From NCBI GenBank assembly GCA_964633355.1, contig CAZWGO010000002.1, positions 124,001 through 188,000 of the forward strand: 64,000 bases of DNA, given 5' to 3'. The notes under the pieces were generated by a model, which was given only the letters and a program-made list of their open reading frames with translations, searched no databases and was not told the DNA's origin. Shown one piece after another: positions 8,844 through 18,205 of this stretch (its first letter is position 1; every line of letters begins with the position of its first letter). A program made the translations under genes and the position numbers. This stretch comes from Micavibrio_B sp964633355 (GTDB lineage Bacteria > Pseudomonadota > Alphaproteobacteria > Micavibrionales > Micavibrionaceae).

Positions 8844-9830
8844 TTAAGCTGTTTTCTTACCGAGAGGATGTTTTTCCTCGACGGTTTTCTTGAGCTTCTT
8901 GCCAAGAATATGTGTGTAGATTTGTGTCGTCGCGATATCGGCATGACCCAGCATCTTCTGGACAGCGCGAAGGTCCGCACCATTGGAAAGCAGGTGAGTT
9001 GCGAAAGCGTGGCGCAGAATATGCGGAGATACGCGTTCTTCGTCGATTTTTGCAGCGCGTGCCAGATCTTTTAAGAGCTGGGCAAAACGTTGACGTGTCA
9101 AGTGACCGCTATCTGATGTACGGGATGGGAACAACCATTTGGACTGGTTTGCCATGTTTTCGCCGGATACGAATTGATTGCGAAGCTCGAGATAACGGGC
9201 AACAGCTTTTTGAGCAGAGTCGGACAATGGAACCATACGCTCACGTCCGCCTTTACCTTCAACCATAATGAATTGGTTTCCTTCGGAAATAGCGGCCATC
9301 GGCAAGCCTACGAGTTCGGAAACGCGAAGGCCTGTCGCATATAGCATTTCGAGAAGACATACCAGACGTACGCTTTCCGCGCCGCCTTGTTCGCTTGCGG
9401 ATTTGATCAAGGCATCGACTTCGCTCTCAGCCAATGTTTTTGGCAGGGTGCGTGTTTGTTTCGGTGATTCAATCGCAGATGTAGGATCATCCTGACGAAC
9501 GTTTTCGGAAACGAGGTAACGGTAGAATTGGCGAAGCGCAGAGAGGCGGCGCGCAACTGTGCGAACGGCGATCTGGTTCTTGTTCTGGCCTTTTACATGG
9601 ATTTTGCCAGCGAGGTCGGCAAGGTAAGATTTCAGATCGTCCGCTGTCGCGTTCTCGATCTCTTTCTTGCGGGTTTCGCGGATAAAGAGGCTGACATCAG
9701 CAAGGTCACGCCAGTAGGCATGACGTGTGTTCAATGCTGCGCCACGTTCTGTGGTGAGCATATCCAGAAAGGAATCTACCCATTTAGAAAGCGTTGGCTT
9801 CGGCATTGCCGGACGACCTGGACGTGCCAT
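8844..9830 (-). CDS. xerD: Tyrosine recombinase XerD
   Basis: Site-specific recombinase that, with XerC, resolves chromosome dimers at dif under FtsK control. 328 residues, slightly longer than E. coli XerD (298) because of an N-terminal extension and a short insert. All catalytic residues are visible: Arg169 (GLRVSE), Lys193 (GKGGRER), His270 and Arg273 (HILRHAFATHL), His296 (GHAD) and Tyr305 (QIYTH). The N-terminal SAM-like core-binding domain spans about 12-115. The neighbourhood (accA, aroK on the opposite strand) is the standard alphaproteobacterial one, so this is a housekeeping Xer protein and not a phage integrase. Confidence 0.93.
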   Translation of the reverse strand: MARPGRPAMPKPTLSKWVDSFLDMLTTERGAALNTRHAYWRDLADVSLFIRETRKKEIENATADDLKSYLADLAGKIHVKGQNKNQIAVRTVARRLSALRQFYRYLVSENVRQDDPTSAIESPKQTRTLPKTLAESEVDALIKSASEQGGAESVRLVCLLEMLYATGLRVSELVGLPMAAISEGNQFIMVEGKGGRERMVPLSDSAQKAVARYLELRNQFVSGENMANQSKWLFPSRTSDSGHLTRQRFAQLLKDLARAAKIDEERVSPHILRHAFATHLLSNGADLRAVQKMLGHADIATTQIYTHILGKKLKKTVEEKHPLGKKTA

Positions 9831-9841
9831 AATTAATTCTC

Positions 9842-11560
9842 CTATATTTTCTTATCGTTCTTAGTTTCAATCAAATCCGCCAGCACTTCATGTGCGAGGC
9901 TTCTATTCTCTTCACTCAACCCCACAGACTGCAGACCTTCGCTGATTCTGATTAAGGCAAGGGGATGAATCTGTGAAATCCTCTGCCCATTCAGTATCTG
10001 AAGTGAATAAATGATAACTTTTCCAGTATCTTGCTTTGCAACAGCCTGAGTAAGGTTATTCATTAATTCCTTAGAAGGCATTACATAATCGGTAGACCCT
10101 GTCAAGTTAAAAAGATTTTCATAAGACTTTTCGTTAATTTTACCCCCAGCTTCCTCATTCTCCAATATTAGAGAAAGGGCATAAAGTTGAGGGTTTTCAG
10201 GGTTTTCCTTTGATTTGGTTGCTTTTGAAGACTTTTTATCCTGATCAGTATTGGAAGAGGCTCCAAGCGCGGAAATGACATCCATATCGGTCATTGATTC
10301 TTTAGATTGGGCTTCAGACTGGCCAAAAGCCTTTGCAAACCATGGACCAGAGACATTGATTCTCGCTCTTATAAGGAGGCTTACGACTTCACGGGCTTCT
10401 TCGGTCGAAAAGGCATCGACATTTTTCAAAGAACCGAAAGAGGCGGCAAAAGGAAGCAAAGCCGCATTGCCGGAATTAGGCATAATCTTCAAAACTTCTT
10501 TTAATGCCGTATTATCTGCCGGAGATGCTTTTGCCTTGTTATATAAACTAAGCACAACCGGCCAGTAACCGGTTTGGTTGGAAAGTGAGGAAGCGCTTTG
10601 AGTAACAAACTCGTTGATGAAGTCTGTTGCCGGAATCATGCCTTTTTCAACAGCCGCCGCCAGCAAGCTTAGCTTTTCCGCTTGATCGGTTGGTGATTGT
10701 TTCAATAGCAGCGAAATAATTTGCGGTTTGAGCGGTTTAACATTGTCAGGCGTAAACAGGCTTTTGGAAATCAGCCCCGCCTTATTGGCTGATAAAATCT
10801 CGATAACCGACTTGCCATTTAATTCGGAAAGGCTGGCGGGGGATTTAATTTGTTTCGCGCTCGTGAACAAAGACGACGTCTTGGCGAAGGATTCCGATTC
10901 ATCTCCAGTACTATCTGTCGTGAGCAAAATATCGCAAAATTTATTCAGGCCAGGCCAAAAGCTGGTCGATGAAGTCTGTTTTAAATCATCTGATAATGCT
11001 TTTTCTTCCAGACAGGCAAGGCCCATTTGCCCCATGCTGACCATGGCCTCCGTACCTGCCAGAGCCGCTTTACCGGATGGAATGTTTCCTTCAAGTTTCT
11101 TGTATAAAACAACGGTTTCATCGAAGGCGCCGAGATCAACCAATGTTGTAATGCGTGAGGAAAAAGCTTCATTTGCTTTGTCATCAGCAAGATTTTCTGC
11201 ATCCGGTGCGGTCAACAGAGCGCGCAATAAAAGGCCGCGCATTGTCGGTGATGAAATATTGACATTCAGCATGCCTAAGTCTGATGCTAATGCCTTGCCT
11301 GTATAGTCTTTCCAAATATCTGAGCCGAGGCCGCCATCGGAAATTCGCGCATAAAGGCCAAGAGAATTGGCATTAATAGTGTTTTCCTGTTCGATATCCG
11401 CAGCGGCTTTTGAGATCGAATCCGCGCCGCTTTGGCGAGGCTTGATCTTGACCGGCAGGATCGGGCTATGGACAACGGCAGGCGCGGGCTGTGATTCTGC
11501 AAAAGCAGGCTGGATAAAAAAAGCGCTTGCCAGAAGGCAGGAGATGATCTTGCTGTTCAT
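9842..11560 (-). CDS. Exported protein of unknown function (572 aa)
   Basis: No family is recognised with confidence. The N-terminus is a clear signal peptide (KIISCLLASAFFIQPAFA, cleavage near residue 21), so the protein is periplasmic or surface-exposed. The rest is alanine-, leucine- and serine-rich and predicted largely helical, with repeated short helical units that may form an alpha-solenoid. A Lys/Ser-rich linker lies near residue 440-455. It starts 1 bp after the small membrane ORF at 11562-11696 and precedes xerD by 11 bp, so the three may be co-transcribed. The position between aroK and xerD is often filled by an exported protein of unknown function in related bacteria. Confidence 0.7.
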   Translation of the reverse strand: MNSKIISCLLASAFFIQPAFAESQPAPAVVHSPILPVKIKPRQSGADSISKAAADIEQENTINANSLGLYARISDGGLGSDIWKDYTGKALASDLGMLNVNISSPTMRGLLLRALLTAPDAENLADDKANEAFSSRITTLVDLGAFDETVVLYKKLEGNIPSGKAALAGTEAMVSMGQMGLACLEEKALSDDLKQTSSTSFWPGLNKFCDILLTTDSTGDESESFAKTSSLFTSAKQIKSPASLSELNGKSVIEILSANKAGLISKSLFTPDNVKPLKPQIISLLLKQSPTDQAEKLSLLAAAVEKGMIPATDFINEFVTQSASSLSNQTGYWPVVLSLYNKAKASPADNTALKEVLKIMPNSGNAALLPFAASFGSLKNVDAFSTEEAREVVSLLIRARINVSGPWFAKAFGQSEAQSKESMTDMDVISALGASSNTDQDKKSSKATKSKENPENPQLYALSLILENEEAGGKINEKSYENLFNLTGSTDYVMPSKELMNNLTQAVAKQDTGKVIIYSLQILNGQRISQIHPLALIRISEGLQSVGLSEENRSLAHEVLADLIETKNDKKI

Positions 11561-11561
11561 C

Positions 11562-11696
11562 TTATTTCAACTGGTCTGCTGAAAGGTCGCGCGTCACTGT
11601 AGTCGGCGTAACCGGCACGTCTGTGCTGGCGACATAGGCGAAGCTGCCGACGACAAGAGCAATTAGAATAAGGGTCAGAATTCCAAAGATTTTCAT
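11562..11696 (-). CDS. Small single-pass membrane protein (44 aa)
   Basis: Short ORF with one hydrophobic segment at the N-terminus (IFGILTLILIALVVGSFAYV) and a polar tail STDVPVTPTTVTRDLSADQLK-like in composition, rich in Thr, Val and Pro. AAAGGA stands 7 bases before ATG 11696; another ATG at 11702 is too close to that site. The stop abuts the start of the 572-residue exported protein, so both are probably translated from one mRNA. It could be a small inner-membrane protein or an uncleaved anchor. No homologue is recognised; support comes from the ribosome site, the compact placement and the membrane-protein composition. Confidence 0.6.
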   Translation of the reverse strand: MKIFGILTLILIALVVGSFAYVASTDVPVTPTTVTRDLSADQLK

Positions 11697-11819
11697 TATC
11701 ATGTCCTTTAACGTATAACTGCGATGAAACTAGTAAACGAAATAGGGAAATGCAACAGGGTATGGGGACGCATACATAAAACTTCCCCCGCTATTTAAGA
11801 CATTGTATGAAGGCCGAGC

Positions 11820-12389
11820 ATGGAAATGAACGATCAAATTCAACACATAAACGACCATCTTTCAAAGCCGGTGGTTATTATCGGAATGATGGGAGCGGGG
11901 AAAACCACACTCGGGCGCAAACTGGCTGAAAAACTAGGCTGGCAGTTTTATGATTCGGATCTGGAAATCGAGAAAGAGCAGGGGATTTCGGTTAAGGAAA
12001 TCTTCGAATTAAAAGGCGAGCCTGTTTTCCGCGCGCTGGAAAAAGACAAGATCGCCGCACTTCTCGGTTCAGGCCGCAAAATTCTGTCTGTTGGCGGCGG
12101 GGCGGTTACCGCACCGGATACAGCAGATAGCATATTTACGCGGGCGCTCTCTATCTGGATCGACGCGCCTATCAAAATGCTGGCCAAGAGAACTGCAGGA
12201 AACGGCGCGCGACCGTTGTTGGCCGGACGGGATGTCGAAGAGGCGTTATCCGAACGTATGGAACAAAGACGCCTTCTTTATCAACGCGCCGCCCTGCATC
12301 TCGACGGTTCAGCGGATATCAATACGGTCGCGAATAAAGCCATAGGACAGATTTACGATTATCTGCTACAAAATCCCGATGAAATTTGA
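11820..12389 (+). CDS. aroK: Shikimate kinase
   Basis: Phosphorylates shikimate at the 3-hydroxyl with ATP in the pathway to chorismate and aromatic amino acids. 189 residues. The P-loop is GMMGAGKTT (22-30), followed by the shikimate-binding DSDLEIE and the FRALEKD motif, the GGGAVT loop and the RPLL lid region. It overlaps aroB by 11 bp, so the two are one operon, with corC joined by a further 4-bp overlap. A start at the second ATG (11826) is also possible. Confidence 0.95.
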   Translation: MEMNDQIQHINDHLSKPVVIIGMMGAGKTTLGRKLAEKLGWQFYDSDLEIEKEQGISVKEIFELKGEPVFRALEKDKIAALLGSGRKILSVGGGAVTAPDTADSIFTRALSIWIDAPIKMLAKRTAGNGARPLLAGRDVEEALSERMEQRRLLYQRAALHLDGSADINTVANKAIGQIYDYLLQNPDEI

Positions 12390-13485
12390 TTTTAAAAAGC
12401 TCGATGTCAAGCTTAGCGAGCGCTCTTACCCGATTTATATCGGCGCGAATATCCTTCATAAAACCGATATCTGGTGGCCGGAAACGAAAGCGCAAAAGGC
12501 TTTCATTATTACAGACGAAAATACTGCTGATTTATATGCGCAGCGTTTGCAAGTTATTCTGCCTATTGAATCCGTCGTCTGTAAGGTTCCAGCAGGAGAG
12601 AAGAGCAAATCATTTACTGAATACGAAACAATTCTTGAATGGATGATCGGCAACGGTCTGAACCGCCATTCTCTGGTTATAGCGCTGGGCGGCGGCGTTG
12701 TAGGCGATCTGGCTGGTTTTGTATCAGCCACCGCCATGCGCGGCGTCAAGTTTATCCAGATACCAACAACGCTGCTATCGCAAGTCGATAGTTCGGTCGG
12801 TGGTAAAACAGGGATTAATTCCAAACAAGGTAAGAATCTCATCGGCGCGTTTTACCAGCCGCAAGTTGTTGTGATTGACACCTTAACTTTAAAGACGTTG
12901 CCTGTTCGCGAAATGAAAGCCGGGTATGCCGAGATCGTAAAATACGGCCTGCTTGGTAATAGCCGGCTTTTCGAATGGCTGGAGCAAAACGGTCCCAAAG
13001 TTATCGCCGGTGATGATGATGCGCTGGTATATGCCATTGAGACGAGTTGCTCGATGAAAGCCGAAATCGTCCGTCAGGATGAGTTCGAGGAAACAGGTTT
13101 GCGTGCGCTTCTCAATCTTGGTCACACATTTGCTCATGCGCTGGAAACCTATTGTCAATATGACGGCAGGTTATTGCACGGCGAGGCGGTAGGAATAGGA
13201 CTTGTCCTTGCAGCGCGGCTTTCAGCCAAGCTCGGTTATATTTCTGATGCCGATGCCGAAAGGGTGAAGTCTCATTTAATCTCTGTCGGCATGATGAGCG
13301 AGATCAAAGATATTCCCGATATCAACGCGAATCCGGAGCAACTACTCGAGCTGATGCGTAAGGACAAGAAGGCGAGTTCGGCGGGTCTTGTTTTTGTCCT
13401 GTTGAATAAACTCGGAAGGGCTAAGCTCGATAGCGAAGTGCCGGAAGAAAAAGTCCTGGAAGTTTTGAAAGGGTCACTCACATGA
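12379..13485 (+). CDS. aroB: 3-dehydroquinate synthase
   Basis: NAD- and zinc-dependent cyclisation of DAHP to 3-dehydroquinate, the second step of the shikimate pathway. 368 residues, normal length. Characteristic blocks include PAGEKSKS, ALGGGVVGDLAGFVSATAMRG, PTTLLSQVDSSVGGKTGIN, and the zinc ligands in AGYAEIVKYG (Glu), NLGHTFAHALE (His) and LLHGEAVGIG (His). It overlaps aroK by 11 bp and the downstream CorC-like gene by 4 bp. Both catalytic histidines and the glutamate are present, so it should be active. Confidence 0.96.
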   Translation: MKFDFKKLDVKLSERSYPIYIGANILHKTDIWWPETKAQKAFIITDENTADLYAQRLQVILPIESVVCKVPAGEKSKSFTEYETILEWMIGNGLNRHSLVIALGGGVVGDLAGFVSATAMRGVKFIQIPTTLLSQVDSSVGGKTGINSKQGKNLIGAFYQPQVVVIDTLTLKTLPVREMKAGYAEIVKYGLLGNSRLFEWLEQNGPKVIAGDDDALVYAIETSCSMKAEIVRQDEFEETGLRALLNLGHTFAHALETYCQYDGRLLHGEAVGIGLVLAARLSAKLGYISDADAERVKSHLISVGMMSEIKDIPDINANPEQLLELMRKDKKASSAGLVFVLLNKLGRAKLDSEVPEEKVLEVLKGSLT

Positions 13486-14756
13486 CATTGCTTATTTCAA
13501 CGCTGATAGTTCTATTTCTGCTGTTTTTATCGGCATTCTTCTCGGCGGGCGAAACGTCGATGACAGCGGTGTCTGAGCCGCGTATGCTGGCGGCGGAAAA
13601 GAATGGCAACCGCCTTGCCAAGATGGTCAATAAAATACTAATGCGCAAAGACCGGATGATCGGGGCGATGCTGCTTGGCAACAACCTCATCAATATTCTG
13701 GCCTCGGCCATTATGACGAATGTATTGATCGGCATGTTCGGTGAAGCCGGTGTTTTCTACGCTACGGGCGTCATGACAGTGCTTATCCTGATCTTCGCGG
13801 AAGTTTTACCGAAGACATTGGCGCTACACAGGCCGGATAATATGGCTATGTTTATGGCGCCTGTTATGCGCGTGATTATCATTCTGTTCTCCCCGATTAC
13901 GCAATTGATTTCGTCTATCGTACACACGACGCTAAAGTTTTTTCGCGTCGATCTGAGCCAGATCGATGAAGAGGCCCAGATGGAAGTCTTACGCGGGGCG
14001 ATTGAAATGCACCGCGGGCCGGAAGAGGAAACACAGAAACAGCGCGCAATGTTAAAATCCGTTATGGATCTGGCTGATGTCACGATTGAAGAGGTTATGA
14101 TCCACCGCAAAAATGTCGCCATGATCGACGCGGCAACTGATGCAGAAGAAATTATCGACGAGGTTTTAAACAGTCCCTATACGCGCATGCCGGTTTGGAA
14201 AGATAAGCCGGATAATATTATCGGTTTGATCCATGTGAAATGGCTGCTGCGCGAATTAAAAACCGCCAATAACGATTATTCAAAAATCAGAATTGAGGAT
14301 ATCGCAGCGGAGCCGTGGTTCGTGCCAAACACAACGACGTTGTTCGATCAATTGCAGGCGTTCCGCGAACGCGGGGAGCATTTTGCTTTCGTAATCGACG
14401 AATATGGCAGCTTTATGGGCGTCGTGACGCTCGAAGATATTCTGGAAGATATCGTCGGCGATATAGATGACGAACATGATATGAGTATGCCCGGCGTGAA
14501 GAAACAGCCGAACGGGACGTATCTCGTCAACGGGACAGTTACAATCCGCGATATCAAGCGGGAGTTTGAATGGGATTTACCCGATGCCGATTATTCAACA
14601 ATTGCCGGCTTAGTCCTATACGAGGCAAGAAAGCTGCCCGATGTAGGGCAAAGTTTCATGTTCCACAAATTCAAATTCGATGTGGTGCGCAGGCACAGAA
14701 ACCAGATCACGCTGGTGCGTGTCACGCCGCCGCCGAAGAGCGCTATGCCTGAATAA
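13482..14756 (+). CDS. HlyC/CorC family membrane protein with CBS domains
   Basis: 424 residues: a CNNM/DUF21 membrane domain (about 1-180, opening with hydrophobic LLISTLIVLFLLFLSAFFSAGET), two CBS domains (about 205-330; VMIHRKNVAMID and FAFVIDEYGSFMGVVTLEDI), and a C-terminal CorC/HlyC transporter-associated domain (about 345-420). Proteins of this kind are linked to magnesium or cobalt efflux and resistance, with the CBS pair binding nucleotides. It is the third gene of the aroK-aroB transcription unit in many alphaproteobacteria. The stop meets the mbfA stop with no gap. The ion specificity cannot be read from the sequence. Confidence 0.9.
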   Translation: MTLLISTLIVLFLLFLSAFFSAGETSMTAVSEPRMLAAEKNGNRLAKMVNKILMRKDRMIGAMLLGNNLINILASAIMTNVLIGMFGEAGVFYATGVMTVLILIFAEVLPKTLALHRPDNMAMFMAPVMRVIIILFSPITQLISSIVHTTLKFFRVDLSQIDEEAQMEVLRGAIEMHRGPEEETQKQRAMLKSVMDLADVTIEEVMIHRKNVAMIDAATDAEEIIDEVLNSPYTRMPVWKDKPDNIIGLIHVKWLLRELKTANNDYSKIRIEDIAAEPWFVPNTTTLFDQLQAFRERGEHFAFVIDEYGSFMGVVTLEDILEDIVGDIDDEHDMSMPGVKKQPNGTYLVNGTVTIRDIKREFEWDLPDADYSTIAGLVLYEARKLPDVGQSFMFHKFKFDVVRRHRNQITLVRVTPPPKSAMPE

Positions 14757-15878
14757 TTAACCTGTAATGGATACGCCGAAAATGCGCCCGACCGTAAATG
14801 TCAGCGCTGCTGCGGCATAGCCGATCAAGAGTTGACGAAGACCGGAGAACCCAAAGCCGCGTCCGGTAAACAGCGCCGTTCCCATGCCGATAATCAAAAG
14901 GCCAAGGCCACTGACGAGCAAGGAAGTAATAACGGCTTCATGCCCTTCTAAAAACATAAAGGGAGCCACGGGAAAAATCGCGCCGATGGCAAAAAGGAAA
15001 AAGGACGAGATTGCGGCGGTCCATGCAGACCCGCCCAGCTCGTCCGGATCGATACCAAGTTCTTCGCGCACAAGCGTATCGAGTGCACGGTCGGGGTCCG
15101 ACATCAGGCGGTTGGCAAGCTCGGTAGCGTGTTCTTCAGTTAAGCCCTTGGCTTGATAGATCAGGATCAATTCCTGTTTTTCTTCTTCCGGATTTTCTTC
15201 CAGCTCGCTTTTTTCTTTATCGATTTGTTTTTGATGAAGCTCTCGTGAAGAATTCACGGAAAGCCATTCACCCATTGCCATGGAGCACGCGCCAGCGACC
15301 AGTCCGGCAAGACCTGTCAGAAGGATCGTCTGGGAAGCCACAGCAGCACCGGCCACGCCCATAACAAGCGAGAGATTGGACACAAGCCCGTCATTGGCCC
15401 CCAGAACAGCAGCCCGAAGCTCATTTCCACCCAGAAAATGGCGTTTTTCGAGCTTGGCGACATCCGCCCCCGGCATGCCGAGCTTGGTTTTTTTGGATAA
15501 AGCGCGCAAAATCAATGCGTGGGATTTTTCCTCGCGCGGCATGGCGCTGCGGCAGACTTCGTTCTGCCCGAAATATTTATTACTGTCTTTGGACTCAATC
15601 GTGGCAAGGCTTGGCAGTATAAAACTGGAACCCATTTTTAGGCCCAGCCAGATCATGAAGCGTGTGCGGGGAGAGACTTTTATTTTATCGGGATTGCCGC
15701 CCGCCTTGATCACCTGTTCACGCCAGAAAGCGGCATGTTTATCTTCAATGGCTGCCAGCTTCAGATAAACGGAAGAGGTGGCAAGGTTCTCTTCCTGCTC
15801 TGCCATAGCCTTATACATGGCTGAGGCGTCGATTTCGCCCTGAAGATTGTCGAGATAGCGGGATAAGGGATTGGTCAT
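14757..15878 (-). CDS. mbfA: Ferritin-like/VIT1 fusion, MbfA-type iron exporter
   Basis: 373 residues joining an N-terminal erythrin/ferritin-like di-iron domain (about 1-145; NLQGEIDASAMYKAMAEQE, AAIEDKHAAFW and PREEKSHALIL supply the Glu/His ligands) to a C-terminal VIT1/CCC1 membrane transporter (about 155-373; GANDGLVSNLSLVMGVAGAA, MAMGEWLSV, then about four further hydrophobic segments). MbfA of Agrobacterium and Bradyrhizobium has this architecture and exports iron, protecting from iron and peroxide stress under Irr control. No clear Irr box was seen by eye in the 127 bp upstream. Convergent with the CorC-like gene. Confidence 0.88.
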   Translation of the reverse strand: MTNPLSRYLDNLQGEIDASAMYKAMAEQEENLATSSVYLKLAAIEDKHAAFWREQVIKAGGNPDKIKVSPRTRFMIWLGLKMGSSFILPSLATIESKDSNKYFGQNEVCRSAMPREEKSHALILRALSKKTKLGMPGADVAKLEKRHFLGGNELRAAVLGANDGLVSNLSLVMGVAGAAVASQTILLTGLAGLVAGACSMAMGEWLSVNSSRELHQKQIDKEKSELEENPEEEKQELILIYQAKGLTEEHATELANRLMSDPDRALDTLVREELGIDPDELGGSAWTAAISSFFLFAIGAIFPVAPFMFLEGHEAVITSLLVSGLGLLIIGMGTALFTGRGFGFSGLRQLLIGYAAAALTFTVGRIFGVSITG

Positions 15879-15978
15879 AGATTTTATTTACCACAGCGGA
15901 CATAGTGTTCACAGAGAGTTTTATGGACTTTCGCCCAGCTTAATTATGGATTATATATAGTTCGACGGAATTTAGGGA

Positions 15979-16003
15979 GATTGCCGCCTATGCGGGAATG
16001 ACA
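15979..16003. repeat. Degenerate GCC-rich palindromic repeat remnant
   Basis: GATTGCCGCCTATGCGGGAATGACA is a decayed copy of the GATTCCC-GCCTGCGC-GGGAATGACA half of the repeat seen intact at 50721-50772. It ends 2 bp before the ATG of the gene at 16006, so that gene lacks a usual ribosome site. Confidence 0.45.
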
Positions 16004-16005
16004 AG

Positions 16006-16659
16006 ATGAGCAGATTTTTATTTCTAACAGTTTTATCTTTACTGACATTCGCAAAAATCGCGCATGCCGATTATTTCGTCTGGGCTGATGAGAAAACCGG
16101 ATTAAGTGCATCTTTTCCCGATAGCTGGAAAATTATCTCCAACAAACAGCCGGATGATGTTTTGAGTGTAGCATTACCATCAGGTGCTGACGATGCACGT
16201 TGTTTCATTCGCGCCGATCTGGATAAAAGATTTGTCATCTATCCGCAGTATTTGCGCGACGAAGTGCAGCGCGTGGCATTTTCCAAGGATTACTGGAAAG
16301 ATTATAATGCCACATATAATAACGTGCAGATTTTAGGTTATGGCGACGAAACGGGCCTTGGCAAAGGCTATGCCTCGACGCAGATGATTACCTATACGAC
16401 GCCGCCGGACGAGCCGTTTGAAAACCGCGCTGCAATTATGTCGGTATCTAATTACTATGATAAGACTTATATAGCGCAATGTTCAGCGAAACAGGATTCA
16501 TATCAGAAATATGCAACGGCGTTTCTAAGTTTCATGAAAACCATCGACATGAAGAAAGCCTATCATGAGCTTACGATAGGTAATCATCCAAGAAACTTTA
16601 TCAACCAAGGCACTCTTGAGTTTAAGGACAAGAATGGCGTTAGTACCGGCAGGTATTGA
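16006..16659 (+). CDS. Exported protein of unknown function (217 aa)
   Basis: An N-terminal signal peptide (FLFLTVLSLLTFAKIAHA, cleavage near residue 21) is followed by a sequence starting YFVWADEKTGLSASFPDSW, reminiscent of PsbP/DUF-type periplasmic domains that handle stress-response or lipid tasks, but I cannot assign a family. Two cysteines (in ARCFIRAD and IAQCSAKQ) may form a disulfide. Codon use is normal. The ATG directly follows a palindromic repeat remnant and has no good Shine-Dalgarno, so initiation may be weak or the start may lie elsewhere. It converges with the small exported protein at 16663. Confidence 0.6.
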   Translation: MSRFLFLTVLSLLTFAKIAHADYFVWADEKTGLSASFPDSWKIISNKQPDDVLSVALPSGADDARCFIRADLDKRFVIYPQYLRDEVQRVAFSKDYWKDYNATYNNVQILGYGDETGLGKGYASTQMITYTTPPDEPFENRAAIMSVSNYYDKTYIAQCSAKQDSYQKYATAFLSFMKTIDMKKAYHELTIGNHPRNFINQGTLEFKDKNGVSTGRY

Positions 16660-16662
16660 TTA

Positions 16663-17190
16663 TTATATCTCGTTTGTACAAGCCATGAATGTAACCATGG
16701 CAAGTTGCCCTTGAGTTTTAACCAGATCATAGGTTCCTTTAATTGGTGAATCTGGAGTTCCTAAAATATCTGTATCCACAAACTTTGCTTCTTTTGAAAA
16801 GCTGACTTTTACACTGACGCCTGTCAGAGGAGGTCCCGCTATCGCATCTTCAGCTTTTATTACATAAGAAATAAAGTTTACAGTCTCCCCTTTTTTATCA
16901 AGAATTGCTGCAGCTCCGTTTGTCGCTCCGTAGTTGATGCCGGCTGATACTTTCGTGCGCGTATATACATGCTGGCCTTGTTCAAAACCTTCCGAAGCCG
17001 TAGTTTCTCCTAGCATAACGCTATCGACGGCTTTGGTAGCGCAAGTCCAAAGTTCTTTGCCTTCTTTCGTAAGAGCCGTGTTATTGGCATCTACCTTATC
17101 TGTAGCGGCGGTAGCTAATGATTTGTCTGTTTGAGCCATAACTGGTGTTGCAGCCAAAGAAGCTGCAAGTAATGCTGTACGAAGTGACAT
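16663..17190 (-). CDS. Exported protein of unknown function (175 aa)
   Basis: Signal peptide TALLAASLAATPVMA (cleavage after about residue 19) followed by an Asp/Thr/Ala-rich mature protein with two cysteines (LWTCATKA and FMACTNEI) that could bridge the two ends. No family recognised. Start ATG 17190 is preceded by AGGGAA. It is divergent from the TSUP gene and convergent, with a 3-bp gap, with the other small exported protein. Confidence 0.6.
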   Translation of the reverse strand: MSLRTALLAASLAATPVMAQTDKSLATAATDKVDANNTALTKEGKELWTCATKAVDSVMLGETTASEGFEQGQHVYTRTKVSAGINYGATNGAAAILDKKGETVNFISYVIKAEDAIAGPPLTGVSVKVSFSKEAKFVDTDILGTPDSPIKGTYDLVKTQGQLAMVTFMACTNEI

Positions 17191-17244
17191 TGTTGAATTC
17201 CCTCTATAAAATTATTTCATTAATTTACATATTGTTAATGTTTT

Positions 17245-17275
17245 TTGTCAAGAAATATTCTTGGATTTTTATAAG
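17245..17275 (+). promoter_or_regulatory. Promoter with embedded dyad before the TSUP operon
   Basis: A TTGTCA -35 box (17245-17250) is followed by TATAAG (17270-17275) or the offset TTTATA (17268-17273) as -10. The perfect dyad CAAGAA-ATA-TTCTTG occupies 17249-17263, overlapping the -35 and spacer, as expected for a repressor operator. The regulator is unknown. Confidence 0.45.
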
Positions 17276-17296
17276 TAATTGTTTTAGCGTGGGAAA

Positions 17297-18205
17297 ATGC
17301 AAATTTACCTTCCTATCGCCGAAATGAGCGTGCCTGTTGAAACTATTATGGTTTTGGGCATGGTGGCGGGGTTTTTTACATCCGTGTTCGGGGTCGGCGG
17401 CGGGTTTTTAACTACGCCGTTTTTAATTTTTCTTGGCGTACCGCCATCTATTTCTGTCGGAACGCAGGCAAATCAATTGGTAGCATCGTCCGTATCAGGA
17501 TCACTCATCCATTGGAGCCGCGGCAATATCGACGTCAAGCTGGGCTTTGTCATGTTGGCCGGATCGGTGGTCGGTTCCTTGATCGGCATTGCCTTGTTTA
17601 AAATTTTGCAGCATATCGGCCAGATCGATGCGGCGATCAATCTTCTCTATATCCTCTTTCTTGGTGGTATCGGTTCGATGATGCTTGTTGAAAGTATGTA
17701 TGCGCTTCTGAAAAAGCAGACCGCCGAAAAGGGGCGTTCCAAGCTTTGGGTAACGCTTGGCGAAAAGCTTCCCTATAAAATGCATTTCCCCAAATCCAAA
17801 ATGTATATCAGCGCGTGCCTGCCTGCAGGGATCGGCTTTCTCGGGGGATTGGTTACATCTTTAATGGGCGTCGGTGGCGGCTTCTTTATGGTGCCTGCGA
17901 TGATTTATATTTTAGGTATGTCGACGATCATGGTAGCGGGAACGTCGCTGTTTCAAATTATGTTCACGACGATTTTTTCGACTATATTGCACGCGGTTGC
18001 CAACCATACGGTCGATCTGGTGCTGGCAGTTGTATTGATCGTCGGCGGGATACTCGGGTCGCAAATCGGGGTGAGGGCGGCAAAGCATATTCGCGGAGCC
18101 CCTGCGCGTTTGATGCTGGCGGCTATGTTGATGGTTGTGGCCGGAAAACTGGCCAGCGATCTTCTGATCCAACCCTATGAATTATTCACTATGCAGGTGC
18201 GGTGA
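17297..18205 (+). CDS. TSUP family (TauE/SafE) sulfite/sulfonate exporter
   Basis: Inner-membrane transporter of 302 residues with about eight hydrophobic segments and the internal duplication typical of TauE/SafE proteins: VGGGFLTTPFLIFLGVPP near residue 37 and GVGGGFFMVPAMIYILGM near residue 193. The opening MQIYLPIAEMSV is typical of the alphaproteobacterial form that is found with a TIGR02186 gene. The family exports sulfur-containing anions such as sulfite or sulfoacetate. It overlaps the TIGR02186 gene by 4 bp. A dyad within its promoter suggests specific repression. Confidence 0.9.
   Translation: MQIYLPIAEMSVPVETIMVLGMVAGFFTSVFGVGGGFLTTPFLIFLGVPPSISVGTQANQLVASSVSGSLIHWSRGNIDVKLGFVMLAGSVVGSLIGIALFKILQHIGQIDAAINLLYILFLGGIGSMMLVESMYALLKKQTAEKGRSKLWVTLGEKLPYKMHFPKSKMYISACLPAGIGFLGGLVTSLMGVGGGFFMVPAMIYILGMSTIMVAGTSLFQIMFTTIFSTILHAVANHTVDLVLAVVLIVGGILGSQIGVRAAKHIRGAPARLMLAAMLMVVAGKLASDLLIQPYELFTMQVR

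Noticed and set aside
8844..9830. Tyrosine recombinase as phage integrase
   Set aside because: Gene order and motifs are those of housekeeping XerD; no attachment sites, tRNA or phage genes nearby.
10728..11306. 192-residue plus-strand ORF opposite the exported protein
   Set aside because: Antisense shadow; the minus gene has a signal peptide and sits in an operon-like context.
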